Positions 34,801 to 43,207 of a stretch of DNA of 64,000 nucleotides are shown piece after piece. The DNA is from Candidatus Brevefilum sp. GTDB taxonomy: Bacteria; Chloroflexota; Anaerolineae; Anaerolineales; Anaerolineaceae. Positions within the stretch are counted from its first letter, which is position 1. Each line of letters starts with the position of its first letter. The translations under genes and the position numbers were made by a program. The notes below the pieces were generated by a model. That model made no database searches. It was not told the origin of the DNA and saw only the letters and a program-made list of their open reading frames with translations. Location: positions 1 to 64,000 of the forward strand of contig JARGGB010000001.1 of the NCBI GenBank assembly GCA_029210815.1. Direction: 5' to 3'.

Positions 34801-37314
34801 GCACTTGAAAAAGCGGTTGAGAGATCCACAGCCTTCAGTCCCATTAGGGTTCTCGATTTATCTGCTGCTTATACTTTGGTAGATCAAGAAAAGAAAGCGC
34901 TTGATCTATTCAACCAAAATCAGGATTACCATGAGATTTATCCTCAAATTTCTTTGATGAAATCAGACATCCTGACACATTTAGGACAATATCAATCAGC
35001 CTTCAACGCACTCAAATCCATTGAAGATTCGGTAATGGAAGGGCTTCGCAATAATGATGAAATCAACAAAGACACCTCCCCTCTCCTTTACACTTATGAT
35101 TTCAAAATTTCTGGCTATCTCTACCGAATGGGTCAATTGAATCTCGCTTTAGGTGATTTCCATTCAGCATTAGCCTACCTGGCTCAAGCAGCTGAAATTA
35201 AACCAGAGGATGAACAAATAAGCCAAACAATCTTCGAAACCCAGCTACAACTGTTCAATTTTGATGAAATACAAAAAGCAAGCTTCGAAAACCAAAACGA
35301 AGCTATCAAATCCGATTCATTAGGAGTGAACCAGCTGGACATCATATGCTCAAAGGCTGAAATCCTTGGCCTTCAAGGGCAAATGGAAGATGCAGCAGCC
35401 TTGATCAATGGTTTGTCTTCATCAAATCGAAACTATCCTCGATATTTAGCTGTTCAAAGTCAACTTGCAAGCTACCGTGGAGATGTAGACCTCGCGAAAG
35501 ATTACTTTGATGATGCTGTTATTTCTTATAAGAACACATTGGAGGGAATGCAATCTAAATCACTGCCAATCCTCCTAAGAAAAATAAGAAATTTGATCAG
35601 CATTGCAGATGCTGCTTTTGCCCAGGATGACTATATCACTGCAATTCAAACCCATCAACAGGCTTGGCAGGATCTCGACAATCAACCCTTTAATAACTGG
35701 CGTTTTGCACAATGCTTGATAAAATCCGCTGAAAATCAGCAAATTGCAAGATCCCTGATGATCACAAATCACTCTCCTGGAGAGTCAGTCCTTTCAAAAG
35801 ACTACGAAAATATTACCCGGGAAATTGTCAACAGCTTGCAGAAGCACTTGCCAGAAGAAACCTTTGTCTGCAGTCAGGCGAGAATGACTGCTGCTTTCTC
35901 AGGTGAATGGCCAATGGGATTGAGCGCCGATGTCTGTTTGAACGCTCCGGAGACTGCCGCTTCTGTCCTGATATTTACTCAAGATGGTAATCTTGCTGAC
36001 AAAATTGCAGATATTTATCCAAACAATGCGAATGTACTCCAGGCATATGCTATCTATGCTCTGAAAACCAAAAAACGTAATGGGCATCGATTTGCAGCCA
36101 GGGTGCTTGAATTTGACACATCCAATCCAGCCAATCACGCATTGTTGGCAATGCTCAATAAGGACCAACCAGAACAAGCATTGAAATCTATTGAAACTGC
36201 TTTGTCATTCTGGCCTGACGAGTCAAAATGGCACGCTTTTGCTGCTGAATTGTACAAACAAATCGAAAAACATGACCTGGCATCCAAACATATTTCTGAA
36301 GCAATAAAAATCCAGCCTGAAAATGCTGACTTTTGGCGAAAAAGTGCGGAAATAAACCTGCAAATGAACAACTTAAGACATGCAAAATATGATTTGGAGC
36401 GAAGTGCCGCCTTAACTGAAAAGGACACTGAAATCTGGGTCAGCATGGCAGATGTCAATCGTCGATTAGGGTTCGTACAGGAAGCGACGCACAATATTGA
36501 AACCGCTTCGAAACTAAACCCCAAGGACAGAACTATTGCCTTTAAGGAAGCAAAATTCCTGTTCGATACCAAACAATATGAGCAGGCTGAAATAAAGTCC
36601 GAAGAAATCCTTAACACCGAGACCAACAACATTGACGCATTTATCATCCTTGCTCAATCACAGGCTAAACAAGGCAAATTCACACAAGCAATCGCGACGA
36701 TAAACAAAGCAGAGAACCAGAACCCTGGGAATGTTGAAATTGCATTGGAGACTATCAAAATCAAAAAGGACTATGAGGGCATTGAAACTGTATTACCGCA
36801 GCTTGTTGAGCTTGCACAAAAGGAGCCTGAGAATCCCGCTGTCCTTACAACTTTGACGGATTGGCTCATCCAAACAAACAGGCTCAAGCAAGCAAAAGAA
36901 ACTGCCCAAATGGTTTTGAAAATCATGCCCCATCAAGCTGAAGTTCACCTGATGCTGGGTCGATTACAACGTCTTGATGGGCAGCTTGATCAGGCAATCG
37001 CACAATTTTCAGAAGCAATCACCCTAGAGCCAAACAAAGTGGATGCGTACATAGAATTAGGAAAAACTTATCAGGATCGCCGTGACCTTGAAAAAGCCAT
37101 TGAAATTTATCAGAAGGGTTCACTGGCAGATGCATCAGACCCACGACCCTATTATCATGCAGGGATGGCACTCAAAGAACGGAAAGATTATCCCGGTGCA
37201 GAAGCAATGCTTAAACAGGCGAAGAAATATGCACCGGATGACCCAAATATTGTTCGCCAGCTTGGCATGGTTACTGCACTAAACCTGATAAATAATTTAC
37301 GAGAGGCAAGTTAA
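31900..37314 (+). CDS. Giant TPR-repeat protein, 1804 residues
   Basis: AGGAG precedes the ATG. Residues 1-330 are helical but not obviously TPR and match nothing I recognise. From about 330 to the end the sequence is a near-continuous array of 34-residue TPR-like repeats; well-formed examples are AETWLTLARLW-type helices near 595-700 and the terminal AYIELGKTYQDRRDLEKAIE with YYHAGMALKERKDYPGAEAM. No signal peptide, membrane helix or enzymatic motif. It is likely a cytoplasmic scaffold or sensor superhelix. The next gene, a caspase-like protease with its own TPR-like N-terminus, starts two bases after the stop. Confidence 0.9.
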   Translation: MPLEGLLDLIRTQFSPEQRQMIVSSLQQDSLVWQFAQDEGTSLPYFQSKVSDIVSFSPGRISLWLIGNATGHDLENLDNLDNQIPEEIYQRSSQSLETLSNTGLPPADLTSAGLLALSVRESRRTKGHWQGIAGELFGKSKIVDIQKFFQIWRTPFACLFSYSPDFNDLILDFLNSEKEFLAKAIVPLSIHAYLANPIKSENRLDQIFQLYVNRSQDLQLDSLKWLEIFHRFDLRKILAKSYLETKKNIDFSAGVYAEIEAFKALNQETDPLEKQIRYSLPEDLNRLAAYYYYSGDQQRSSETYQLSSDLLKFLESQTLFQSINSQKGQTSPTSWMGLMASLPNSKTIKHFYVKTLIELGNLDEAEEKLDFLSDSDEKHILKTKIEQNKNDEVRIDTNQVNIKQKENSGFPSYYVHNAQFDKVGYLLQMLEAQKDNQAIIKFADDILKNQFQNLDIVKKIRDVYEKSQLFDKALTLTSYLELREPENKDNQRALARLYSKNNRWEDTFATSQSFIKSTPTPAVEDLEIFAESAIKTNRVDIAISVCQNILKKDSHNTKALILLGESFMHKGDIIKAIQHMENVVEMIPEEPETWLTLARLWAHNGQKDRSFEILNKGVLALPNEPKLLRAYGKALLDRKAPAEALPHLEKAHEIDLEDLQGSLVLANAQHQLGHFDAAWRLLAPFETTYPQYPAVSKLLGKVMLDMGREKSAEPILIFAAEQYPEDIDIVLTAARLIINKFENSFEETPEENLVRVNEILNKALEISPSQIVLKLHLADIERLSGNIQTALDQYKALSDEISSEKSSLNWRLNYGIGKTSIALGEFDMGLAALQDAGSEQPENLLIIHGLVEAYQAADLQSKGRDLANTALRLAPQDITNILWFANFKTKNNEPEEAVNALREALRINPDKHQLKLWLAKIHLSIGDHEEAKQILSDLTNLENTSPEDLHQAAYTCVRMNELALAVEALEKAVERSTAFSPIRVLDLSAAYTLVDQEKKALDLFNQNQDYHEIYPQISLMKSDILTHLGQYQSAFNALKSIEDSVMEGLRNNDEINKDTSPLLYTYDFKISGYLYRMGQLNLALGDFHSALAYLAQAAEIKPEDEQISQTIFETQLQLFNFDEIQKASFENQNEAIKSDSLGVNQLDIICSKAEILGLQGQMEDAAALINGLSSSNRNYPRYLAVQSQLASYRGDVDLAKDYFDDAVISYKNTLEGMQSKSLPILLRKIRNLISIADAAFAQDDYITAIQTHQQAWQDLDNQPFNNWRFAQCLIKSAENQQIARSLMITNHSPGESVLSKDYENITREIVNSLQKHLPEETFVCSQARMTAAFSGEWPMGLSADVCLNAPETAASVLIFTQDGNLADKIADIYPNNANVLQAYAIYALKTKKRNGHRFAARVLEFDTSNPANHALLAMLNKDQPEQALKSIETALSFWPDESKWHAFAAELYKQIEKHDLASKHISEAIKIQPENADFWRKSAEINLQMNNLRHAKYDLERSAALTEKDTEIWVSMADVNRRLGFVQEATHNIETASKLNPKDRTIAFKEAKFLFDTKQYEQAEIKSEEILNTETNNIDAFIILAQSQAKQGKFTQAIATINKAENQNPGNVEIALETIKIKKDYEGIETVLPQLVELAQKEPENPAVLTTLTDWLIQTNRLKQAKETAQMVLKIMPHQAEVHLMLGRLQRLDGQLDQAIAQFSEAITLEPNKVDAYIELGKTYQDRRDLEKAIEIYQKGSLADASDPRPYYHAGMALKERKDYPGAEAMLKQAKKYAPDDPNIVRQLGMVTALNLINNLREAS

Positions 37315-37316
37315 CA

Positions 37317-39956
37317 ATGACAGACGCCAACAATCAACTGGACTATCTACGAGCAATTGATCGCTATCGTTTTCTGACCATCCTCAATGCCGCAGACCAC
37401 TGTGAGGAATATCAGTTTGCCAAACAGGCAACAATGTTATGGCTCGCCAATTTCCCCGGTGATTTGTATGTAAAATATTACCAGGCAAAAACATTCATAA
37501 AAACTGGTAAAAACGATCAGGGAAGATTGCTGTATGAAAATCTGATAGAACTGGACCCATTGTTCGTCGAACCTGTAAAAGATATGAGTGAATTGACCGC
37601 CAAAAAAGACCTTCAAAGTCGGTACCGATCAATTTATCAGTATCTTGTAAAAAATAAGGCATCCAATCAAACTCAGGAAGCCTGGCTGTCACCGCTGTGG
37701 GAAGCTCGATCGAAGTTTGAGCAAGGGGATTTCTCAAATGCAATGCAATATGTACATCAATCGCTCCTCAAAGCACCACAATCACCCATCCCAGCAGTAT
37801 TGCATTTGCAAATTGCCAATAACCTGGAAAACCAGGAAATGGTCAGCAACCTGAGCGAAATTTATTATGACGCCTGGCCAAAGTGTTTGCAAATCAATGT
37901 GGTAAAAGCAATTTCTGAAATTGAGCAAGGATTGGAAGCCAGGGCTGTAGAGCGCTTGCATTGGGTTGAATCTCAGGATAACGCAGGTCAGGTGATAACG
38001 AGAATGTTGGGGAATAATCACCAATTTAAGGACATGTGGCCTGAATACTTACAAGCTCATTTCGACCTGCCAATACCTGCCTCTGTCAGTGCGTATCTGG
38101 GATGGAATCAACTCAATCCTGGTTCTTTCAATTTTCCGACATTTTCTCAAAGCCCATTTTTCAGACGTGTAACCCACACACCGTCAATCAGTGAAACACA
38201 TGAAATCAGGGTGGCACAAGCATCAACCAGGTCTGTTAAAAATATGCCTGCATCTCACGCTGATGACAGTTCAAAACAAAAAGTAAAAAAAGGTGCAAAT
38301 AGCAAAGATATTGAAAAAGTCCAAACAGCTTTTGCAAAGATCGCCAAGCGATTAAAGAAGCTTGACTTAGAACGAACGGACACCCGCTTCCCAGTATATG
38401 TCATTTTATCTTCGAGAAAACAACTGGAGAAAATATACGGACCAAATACCGCGGATGTCATTGATAAACTTCTCCAAGAACTAATGGGGCATATCCAGGG
38501 ACTGCCGGATTGGGATGCAAAAATTTACTATCCAGATGATTCAGCCTCAATGGCAAGGTTAGGGCTCAAGCCCTTCATTGCTAATGACCCATGGCAGGTA
38601 AAATTAGCCCTTGCGGACCTCGATGATCATCTTGAAAAGCAAGGGGAAATGATCGGCGCGCTACTGATCGTTGGCGGTCCTGAAATCGTACCCTTCCATC
38701 ACCTGCCAAATCCCACAAGCGATAATGATTTAGATGTGCCTTCAGATAACCCATATGGAACAATTGATGAAAATTACTTCATCCCGCAATGGCCTGTTGG
38801 GCGTCTCCCCGGTGAAACTGGCTCAGACGCAGGTTTGTTACTCTCGCAGATCAGAGGTTTGATCTATCAATACAAGCAAAAATCAAAGAAATCCAAATCA
38901 AGTGTGCAGAAATTCGCCTCAATTTTCACATGGATCCTGGATCTCTTCTCCAATTGGAATAGGAATGTTAACTCGAACCAGAGTCTTGGTTACTCTGCAG
39001 AAATATGGAAGGAAGCATCTGCTGAGGTTTACAAGACTGCTGGGCAGGGAAAAGAACTGCAGCTTTCACCACCCATTCATTCTGGTTCACTTGCCCTCAA
39101 CAACAGCCTTGGGCACAAAATCGGTTATTTCAATCTTCACGGCATCAAAGACGGCGCAAACTGGTACGGACAAAAAGACTTCTCATCTCAATCCTCCGGA
39201 CCAGATTATCCAATTGCCTTGAGCCCAAACATGTTCAGTGAAAAAATCCGTTCGCCTAAGCTTGTTTTTACTGAGGCATGTTACGGTGCAAATGTTTTAG
39301 AAAAACGACATGAAGAGGCGATGTCTTTGAAATTCCTTGACACCGGCACCAAATCCTTTGTTGGCTCAACCTGCATCGCTTATGGGTCAGTCATGCCGCC
39401 ATTAATTGCGGCAGATTACTTAGCAAATGCTTTTTGGAAACAAGTCCTCGATGGACAGCCTGCCGGCTATGCTTTGATGCAAGCCAAGTTAAACCTTGTA
39501 GAAGAAATGACAAAAACACAGGGCTTCCTGGATGGTGAAGACCAGAAAACGATCTTATCATTCATTCTTTATGGCGATCCCCTGGCAGTTCACGATGGAA
39601 TCAGCACGTTACCAAAACCTTTACTAAGGGAAAAAATGCATCCTGAAATAAAAACAATAAGCGACTCAGATTTAGTGCCTGAAAATAATGAAAACGATAT
39701 GCCTAATAACGTCAGCAAACAGGTAAAGAAAATTGTTGAAAGTTATCTGCCAGGCTTGGAAAATGCACAAATGAAGATGAACAAATCCTATCAGGAATTC
39801 AATACAAAGAAAGTGGGCAGATCAAACGACGCACAAAGGTATGTTGTCACACTGCAGAAATCCTTTGATCTTAACCTCGATGCAGAGCATCATCATTATG
39901 CACGTATGACCTTCAATGAAAAAGGTAAATTAGTAAAATTCACAACATCTCGGTAA
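37317..39956 (+). CDS. TPR-linked C25/caspase-like (clan CD) cysteine protease
   Basis: 879 residues. The N-terminal 230 are TPR-like helices; 300-345 is a charged linker. From about 360 the sequence follows the C25 (gingipain-like) pattern: ALLIVGGPEIVPFHHLP, SDNPYGTIDENY, VGRLPGETGSD, then the catalytic His608 in YFNLHGI and Cys655 in TEACYGAN, 47 residues apart as in clan CD. GSTCIAYG and FILYGDPLAVHD follow as in C25. It lacks a secretion signal, so it should act in the cytoplasm. The C-terminal 120 residues are an extra domain. Pairing with a giant TPR protein recalls TPR-CHAT and caspase-type immune or signalling proteases, but the target is unknown. Confidence 0.85.
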   Translation: MTDANNQLDYLRAIDRYRFLTILNAADHCEEYQFAKQATMLWLANFPGDLYVKYYQAKTFIKTGKNDQGRLLYENLIELDPLFVEPVKDMSELTAKKDLQSRYRSIYQYLVKNKASNQTQEAWLSPLWEARSKFEQGDFSNAMQYVHQSLLKAPQSPIPAVLHLQIANNLENQEMVSNLSEIYYDAWPKCLQINVVKAISEIEQGLEARAVERLHWVESQDNAGQVITRMLGNNHQFKDMWPEYLQAHFDLPIPASVSAYLGWNQLNPGSFNFPTFSQSPFFRRVTHTPSISETHEIRVAQASTRSVKNMPASHADDSSKQKVKKGANSKDIEKVQTAFAKIAKRLKKLDLERTDTRFPVYVILSSRKQLEKIYGPNTADVIDKLLQELMGHIQGLPDWDAKIYYPDDSASMARLGLKPFIANDPWQVKLALADLDDHLEKQGEMIGALLIVGGPEIVPFHHLPNPTSDNDLDVPSDNPYGTIDENYFIPQWPVGRLPGETGSDAGLLLSQIRGLIYQYKQKSKKSKSSVQKFASIFTWILDLFSNWNRNVNSNQSLGYSAEIWKEASAEVYKTAGQGKELQLSPPIHSGSLALNNSLGHKIGYFNLHGIKDGANWYGQKDFSSQSSGPDYPIALSPNMFSEKIRSPKLVFTEACYGANVLEKRHEEAMSLKFLDTGTKSFVGSTCIAYGSVMPPLIAADYLANAFWKQVLDGQPAGYALMQAKLNLVEEMTKTQGFLDGEDQKTILSFILYGDPLAVHDGISTLPKPLLREKMHPEIKTISDSDLVPENNENDMPNNVSKQVKKIVESYLPGLENAQMKMNKSYQEFNTKKVGRSNDAQRYVVTLQKSFDLNLDAEHHHYARMTFNEKGKLVKFTTSR

Positions 39957-40014
39957 ACCTGTGTGGCAAACCATTCAATCTCCTGAATGTCTCTAAATTG
40001 CCACATGAGATAAC

Positions 40015-40047
40015 AATGCCCCAGCGCAACTGGGGCATTGGGTTTTT
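40015..40047 (+). terminator. Terminator of the sigma-54 operon
   Basis: AATGCCCCAG (40015-40024) pairs with CTGGGGCATT (40030-40039), followed by GGG and a run of seven T. Confidence 0.93.
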
Positions 40048-40104
40048 TTAGGCTGGACTTGCTATATTAGTCATTCTCACAAGAATTGTATGATATTCAG
40101 CACC

Positions 40105-40132
40105 TTGACCGAATGTCTGCCTGTGTTAAAAT
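40105..40132 (+). promoter_or_regulatory. Sigma-70 promoter of the ECF/SUOX-like operon
   Basis: TTGACC (40105-40110) and TAAAAT (40127-40132), spacer 16, at the head of a 190-base leader. Confidence 0.6.
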
Positions 40133-40159
40133 ATCAAAAAGCGAATAATTTGTTGTAGT

Positions 40160-40322
40160 ATCTTCGAGTCTGCCTGCCTAAAGCGCTGCAATGGCAATCA
40201 GACCGATAGGGTAAGAATGGAAACTTTCTTGCCTCCCGTGTTTGGAAAGGAGATTAACACAACAACACGATAAAGTTAAGATCGTTTTGTTTTGTGCGCT
40301 CCTTTTCTGGAAGGAGCTTTTT
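40160..40322 (+). promoter_or_regulatory. Structured leader with terminator/antiterminator, class not recognised
   Basis: Stems visible: GTCTGCC with GGC and CAGAC (about 40169-40203); GGGTAAGAA with TTCTTGCC (40209-40233); GTGTT with AACAC (40239-40260); and AACAACACGAT with ATCGTTTTGTT (10 of 11 pairs). The final hairpin GCTCCTT (40298-40304)/AAGGAGC (40311-40317) plus a T run is an intrinsic terminator that also holds the Shine-Dalgarno. An upstream AAAGGAG (40246-40252) can pair with the same CTCCTTT, giving a clear switch between two folds. It lacks the conserved cores of the TPP, cobalamin, FMN and glycine classes. Ligand unknown. Confidence 0.6.
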
Positions 40323-40324
40323 CT

Positions 40325-41704
40325 TTGACAATACAAAAGGAAAATAATAAATCCTTATATTTTTCAACTCACGATTTATTAATTATGGCAGTTTTAGCTG
40401 CGCTTGGGGGTGTCACCGGCACTTACATCAACGCGCTTGGTGATCTTGTACAGGCTGCCCTTGGTTTTCCGGGCGGGACACAGTGGGCAGCTGGCTTTCA
40501 TGTCCTGTGGATTGTGATTGCGTATGGGATCGTTCAAAAACCAGGAACCGGCATTGTCATGGGCTTGTTAAAAGGTGCGGTTGAGCTTCTGAGTGGAAAC
40601 AGCCATGGAATCATTATCTTATTGGTCGATTTGGTTGCTGGAATTTTAGTTGATTTCGGATTTCTCTTGTTTCGCAATAAAAGATCCCTTCTTGCCTATA
40701 TCCTCGCAGGTGGATTGGCTACCGGGTCCAATGTTCTGGTTTTTCAAATTTTTGCAACCATCCCTTTGAACATTCTTGGTTTGAGTGCAATTGCGATATT
40801 GTTTGTACTGGCTACCATTTCAGGTATCGTGTTTGCGAGCTTTCTGCCCTATTGGTTGATCAATGTACTCACAAATGCTGGCGTTGTTAAATTACCTGTA
40901 CAAAGAGAAAAGAAGCAAAAGTTGGGCTGGATCATCCTGTTAAGCACGTTGATTTTTGCTTTTGTCTTTACATTTGTATTGGTTGGAAAATTGAAAGGCG
41001 CAGAAACTATCAAAATTTCTGGCGCAGTAGAAAGCACCTTAGCGTTTCCAAACAACGAGCTTAATATCAAAAAAGTCACTCGACAAATGGAGTATCGCGG
41101 CGTCCTCACTTCATACGAAGGCTTCCCATTAAGTAAGATTATAAATTATGCGGAACCCTATAAAGACATGAATACCGTCCTGCTTGAAGCCTCAGATGGT
41201 TACGCCTTCATGATTAGCGCTGATGAACTAAATGAAAATGAAAATATTCTTCTTGTTCAACAAGGACGTGGACAAAACGCTTCCTTCGATATCGTTGGAC
41301 CTGAAAGCAGTAAAGCCTGGGTTCGGAACCTGATAGAAATTCGCTTGATTGCTGCCAAAGGACTTGAAGTCAATAATTTTCAGGGTGAGAAATATTTATT
41401 TGAAGCTAAAAACTGGATATCTGAGATGGACAGCACACAAATAGCTCTTCCAGAAGGATCTCAAAAACTGCAAGGTGTGCCTATGTGGAAAGTCATTGAA
41501 GCTTCAGAAACAAGAAGTAACATCTCTCAAGTCATTTTTAAATCAGAGGAAGGTCAAGACCTCACGCTTGATTGGGAAACAATCAATCAAAATAACGACA
41601 TTCGTTTATTCATTTTGATTGAGGATGAAGGTATCAGTTACGTTCTTGCTGAAATGTCCGGTGATGTTCTTGTTTACCCAATATCAAGCATAGAAATTAA
41701 TTAA
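40325..41704 (+). CDS. ECF transporter S component fused to SUOX-like extracellular domains
   Basis: 459 residues from TTG 40325, preceded by GGAAGGAG. Residues 10-220 form about six helices resembling YkoE-type ECF substrate-binding membrane proteins (LAALGGVTGTYINALGDLVQ, GLLKGAVELLSGNSHGI). After a further helix, residues about 235-459 hold two domains resembling the sulfite-oxidase/molybdopterin-binding fold (KISGAVESTLAFPNNELNIK, YRGVLTSYEGFPLSKII, ASDGYAFMISADEL; then LQGVPMWKVIEA). The transporter subunit probably sits with the ATPase and EcfT encoded next. Substrate: an unidentified vitamin or cofactor. Fusion of these two modules is unusual. Confidence 0.82.
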   Translation: MTIQKENNKSLYFSTHDLLIMAVLAALGGVTGTYINALGDLVQAALGFPGGTQWAAGFHVLWIVIAYGIVQKPGTGIVMGLLKGAVELLSGNSHGIIILLVDLVAGILVDFGFLLFRNKRSLLAYILAGGLATGSNVLVFQIFATIPLNILGLSAIAILFVLATISGIVFASFLPYWLINVLTNAGVVKLPVQREKKQKLGWIILLSTLIFAFVFTFVLVGKLKGAETIKISGAVESTLAFPNNELNIKKVTRQMEYRGVLTSYEGFPLSKIINYAEPYKDMNTVLLEASDGYAFMISADELNENENILLVQQGRGQNASFDIVGPESSKAWVRNLIEIRLIAAKGLEVNNFQGEKYLFEAKNWISEMDSTQIALPEGSQKLQGVPMWKVIEASETRSNISQVIFKSEEGQDLTLDWETINQNNDIRLFILIEDEGISYVLAEMSGDVLVYPISSIEIN

Positions 41705-41707
41705 TCG

Positions 41708-43207
41708 ATGAGCTGGGTCGAAGTAAAGCAATTTTCCTATTCATATCCCGGTGAGAACACACCCGTCTTTCGTGATTTGAATTTTGTAATCAATCGCGGC
41801 GATTTTGTAGTGATCACAGGTAAGTCAGGTTGTGGAAAATCCACCTTCGGTAAAGCCCTTGCAGGTTTCTTATTTCAGGATGATACAGCTAATTATTCAG
41901 GAAAAATAATTATCAATAGCGAAGATATGACCCAACTGCCCCTTTATGAAGCCAGCAGAAAAGTTGGGTACGTTCAGCAAAATCCTGAAGATCAATTTTG
42001 CACACTCAATGTTGACGATGAAATTGCCTTTGGTCTTGAAAACTTGTGTGTTGCGCCAGATGAAATCGAAGACCGAATAAATCAATCACTGATGATTGTT
42101 AAAGGCATAGAACTAAGGGGTCGCGACTTAGCTACGCTATCTGGTGGAGAAAAGCAAAAGGTAGCGATTGCATCCATGCTTGCCCTATCTCCTGAACTTT
42201 TGATCCTCGATGAACCGACATCGAATTTAGATCCCATTGCCACCCGGAATATATTCCAAACCCTTCACAACTTACGGGAGTCTATGGGTTTGACATTAAT
42301 CATTTTTGAGCATAAATTATCTCAACTGCTTGATTTAGATCCAAAATTTTTTGTACTTGACCAGGGTGAAATTAAACCCCTAGGAAATAATCAATACCAA
42401 TCTAAATCTGTAAACAGGATAAATCTTTCGTTTCCTGGAAAGACTTCTCTTCATAATGATCATAAAAACATCATGATCAAAGTTGAGAATCTTAATGTGG
42501 CAATTCAGAACAAAATCATTCTTCAGGAAATTAATTTCGCAATTGTTCCCGGCGAGTTTATTGCATTAATGGGACCAAACGGCAGTGGTAAAAGTACTTT
42601 ATTACAATCATTGGTTGGTTTTCACCCGCCAAGCAGTGGAAACATTCGTTGCTTCGACCAGGCATCCCCTAATATAAAAACATCCAGTCTTGTTATGGAT
42701 CTTGGATTTATATTCCAAAATCCTGATCATCAATTGTTTACGCAATCTGTTGTGGATGAAGTGATATTCACTTCAGAAAACCTTAAGATTCTCAACGATG
42801 AAATGGCTAATCTTGCCCAAAAATGGCTTGATCAAATTGAATTATTGGACCGAGTGGATGATCACCCACAGCGTCTCAGTTATGGTGAAAAACGACGTCT
42901 GAATCTTATCGCTGCAATGCTTCACAATCCAAAGCTTCTGATTATCGATGAATTATTGATTGGTCAGGATATGGCGAATGCATTAATGTGGATGAAGATA
43001 TTACATGACTATACGAAGCTCGGAAATTCAGTCCTGCTGGTAAACCATCACCCCGAACTTACTAAAGAATTTTGCAGTCGCTTGATATTCCTTTATGAGG
43101 GAAGAATGTTACTTGATCAGCCTGTAGACTTAGCATTTGAAACGTTAAGAACGGCTGGTTTTGAGCCCTTTGTACCCGGCAAGAGAGTGAGTGAAATTGA
43201 TGCATAA
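41708..43207 (+). CDS. ECF transporter ATPase, two fused ATP-binding domains
   Basis: 499 residues comprising two ABC ATPase domains: the first with Walker A GKSGCGKST, signature LSGGEKQKV and LILDEPTSNLD; the second with GPNGSGKST, LSYGEKRRL and LLIIDELLIG. This is the duplicated EcfA arrangement that powers ECF uptake systems. It lies three bases after the S-component gene and overlaps the EcfT gene. Confidence 0.95.
   Translation: MSWVEVKQFSYSYPGENTPVFRDLNFVINRGDFVVITGKSGCGKSTFGKALAGFLFQDDTANYSGKIIINSEDMTQLPLYEASRKVGYVQQNPEDQFCTLNVDDEIAFGLENLCVAPDEIEDRINQSLMIVKGIELRGRDLATLSGGEKQKVAIASMLALSPELLILDEPTSNLDPIATRNIFQTLHNLRESMGLTLIIFEHKLSQLLDLDPKFFVLDQGEIKPLGNNQYQSKSVNRINLSFPGKTSLHNDHKNIMIKVENLNVAIQNKIILQEINFAIVPGEFIALMGPNGSGKSTLLQSLVGFHPPSSGNIRCFDQASPNIKTSSLVMDLGFIFQNPDHQLFTQSVVDEVIFTSENLKILNDEMANLAQKWLDQIELLDRVDDHPQRLSYGEKRRLNLIAAMLHNPKLLIIDELLIGQDMANALMWMKILHDYTKLGNSVLLVNHHPELTKEFCSRLIFLYEGRMLLDQPVDLAFETLRTAGFEPFVPGKRVSEIDA

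Noticed and set aside
36229-36245. TGGCAC followed by TTGCT inside the giant TPR gene
   Set aside because: The spacer is four bases, not five, and the site is within a coding region.
36135-36647. 170-residue minus-strand open frame inside the TPR gene
   Set aside because: Cys/Ser-rich shadow translation of a strongly coding plus strand.
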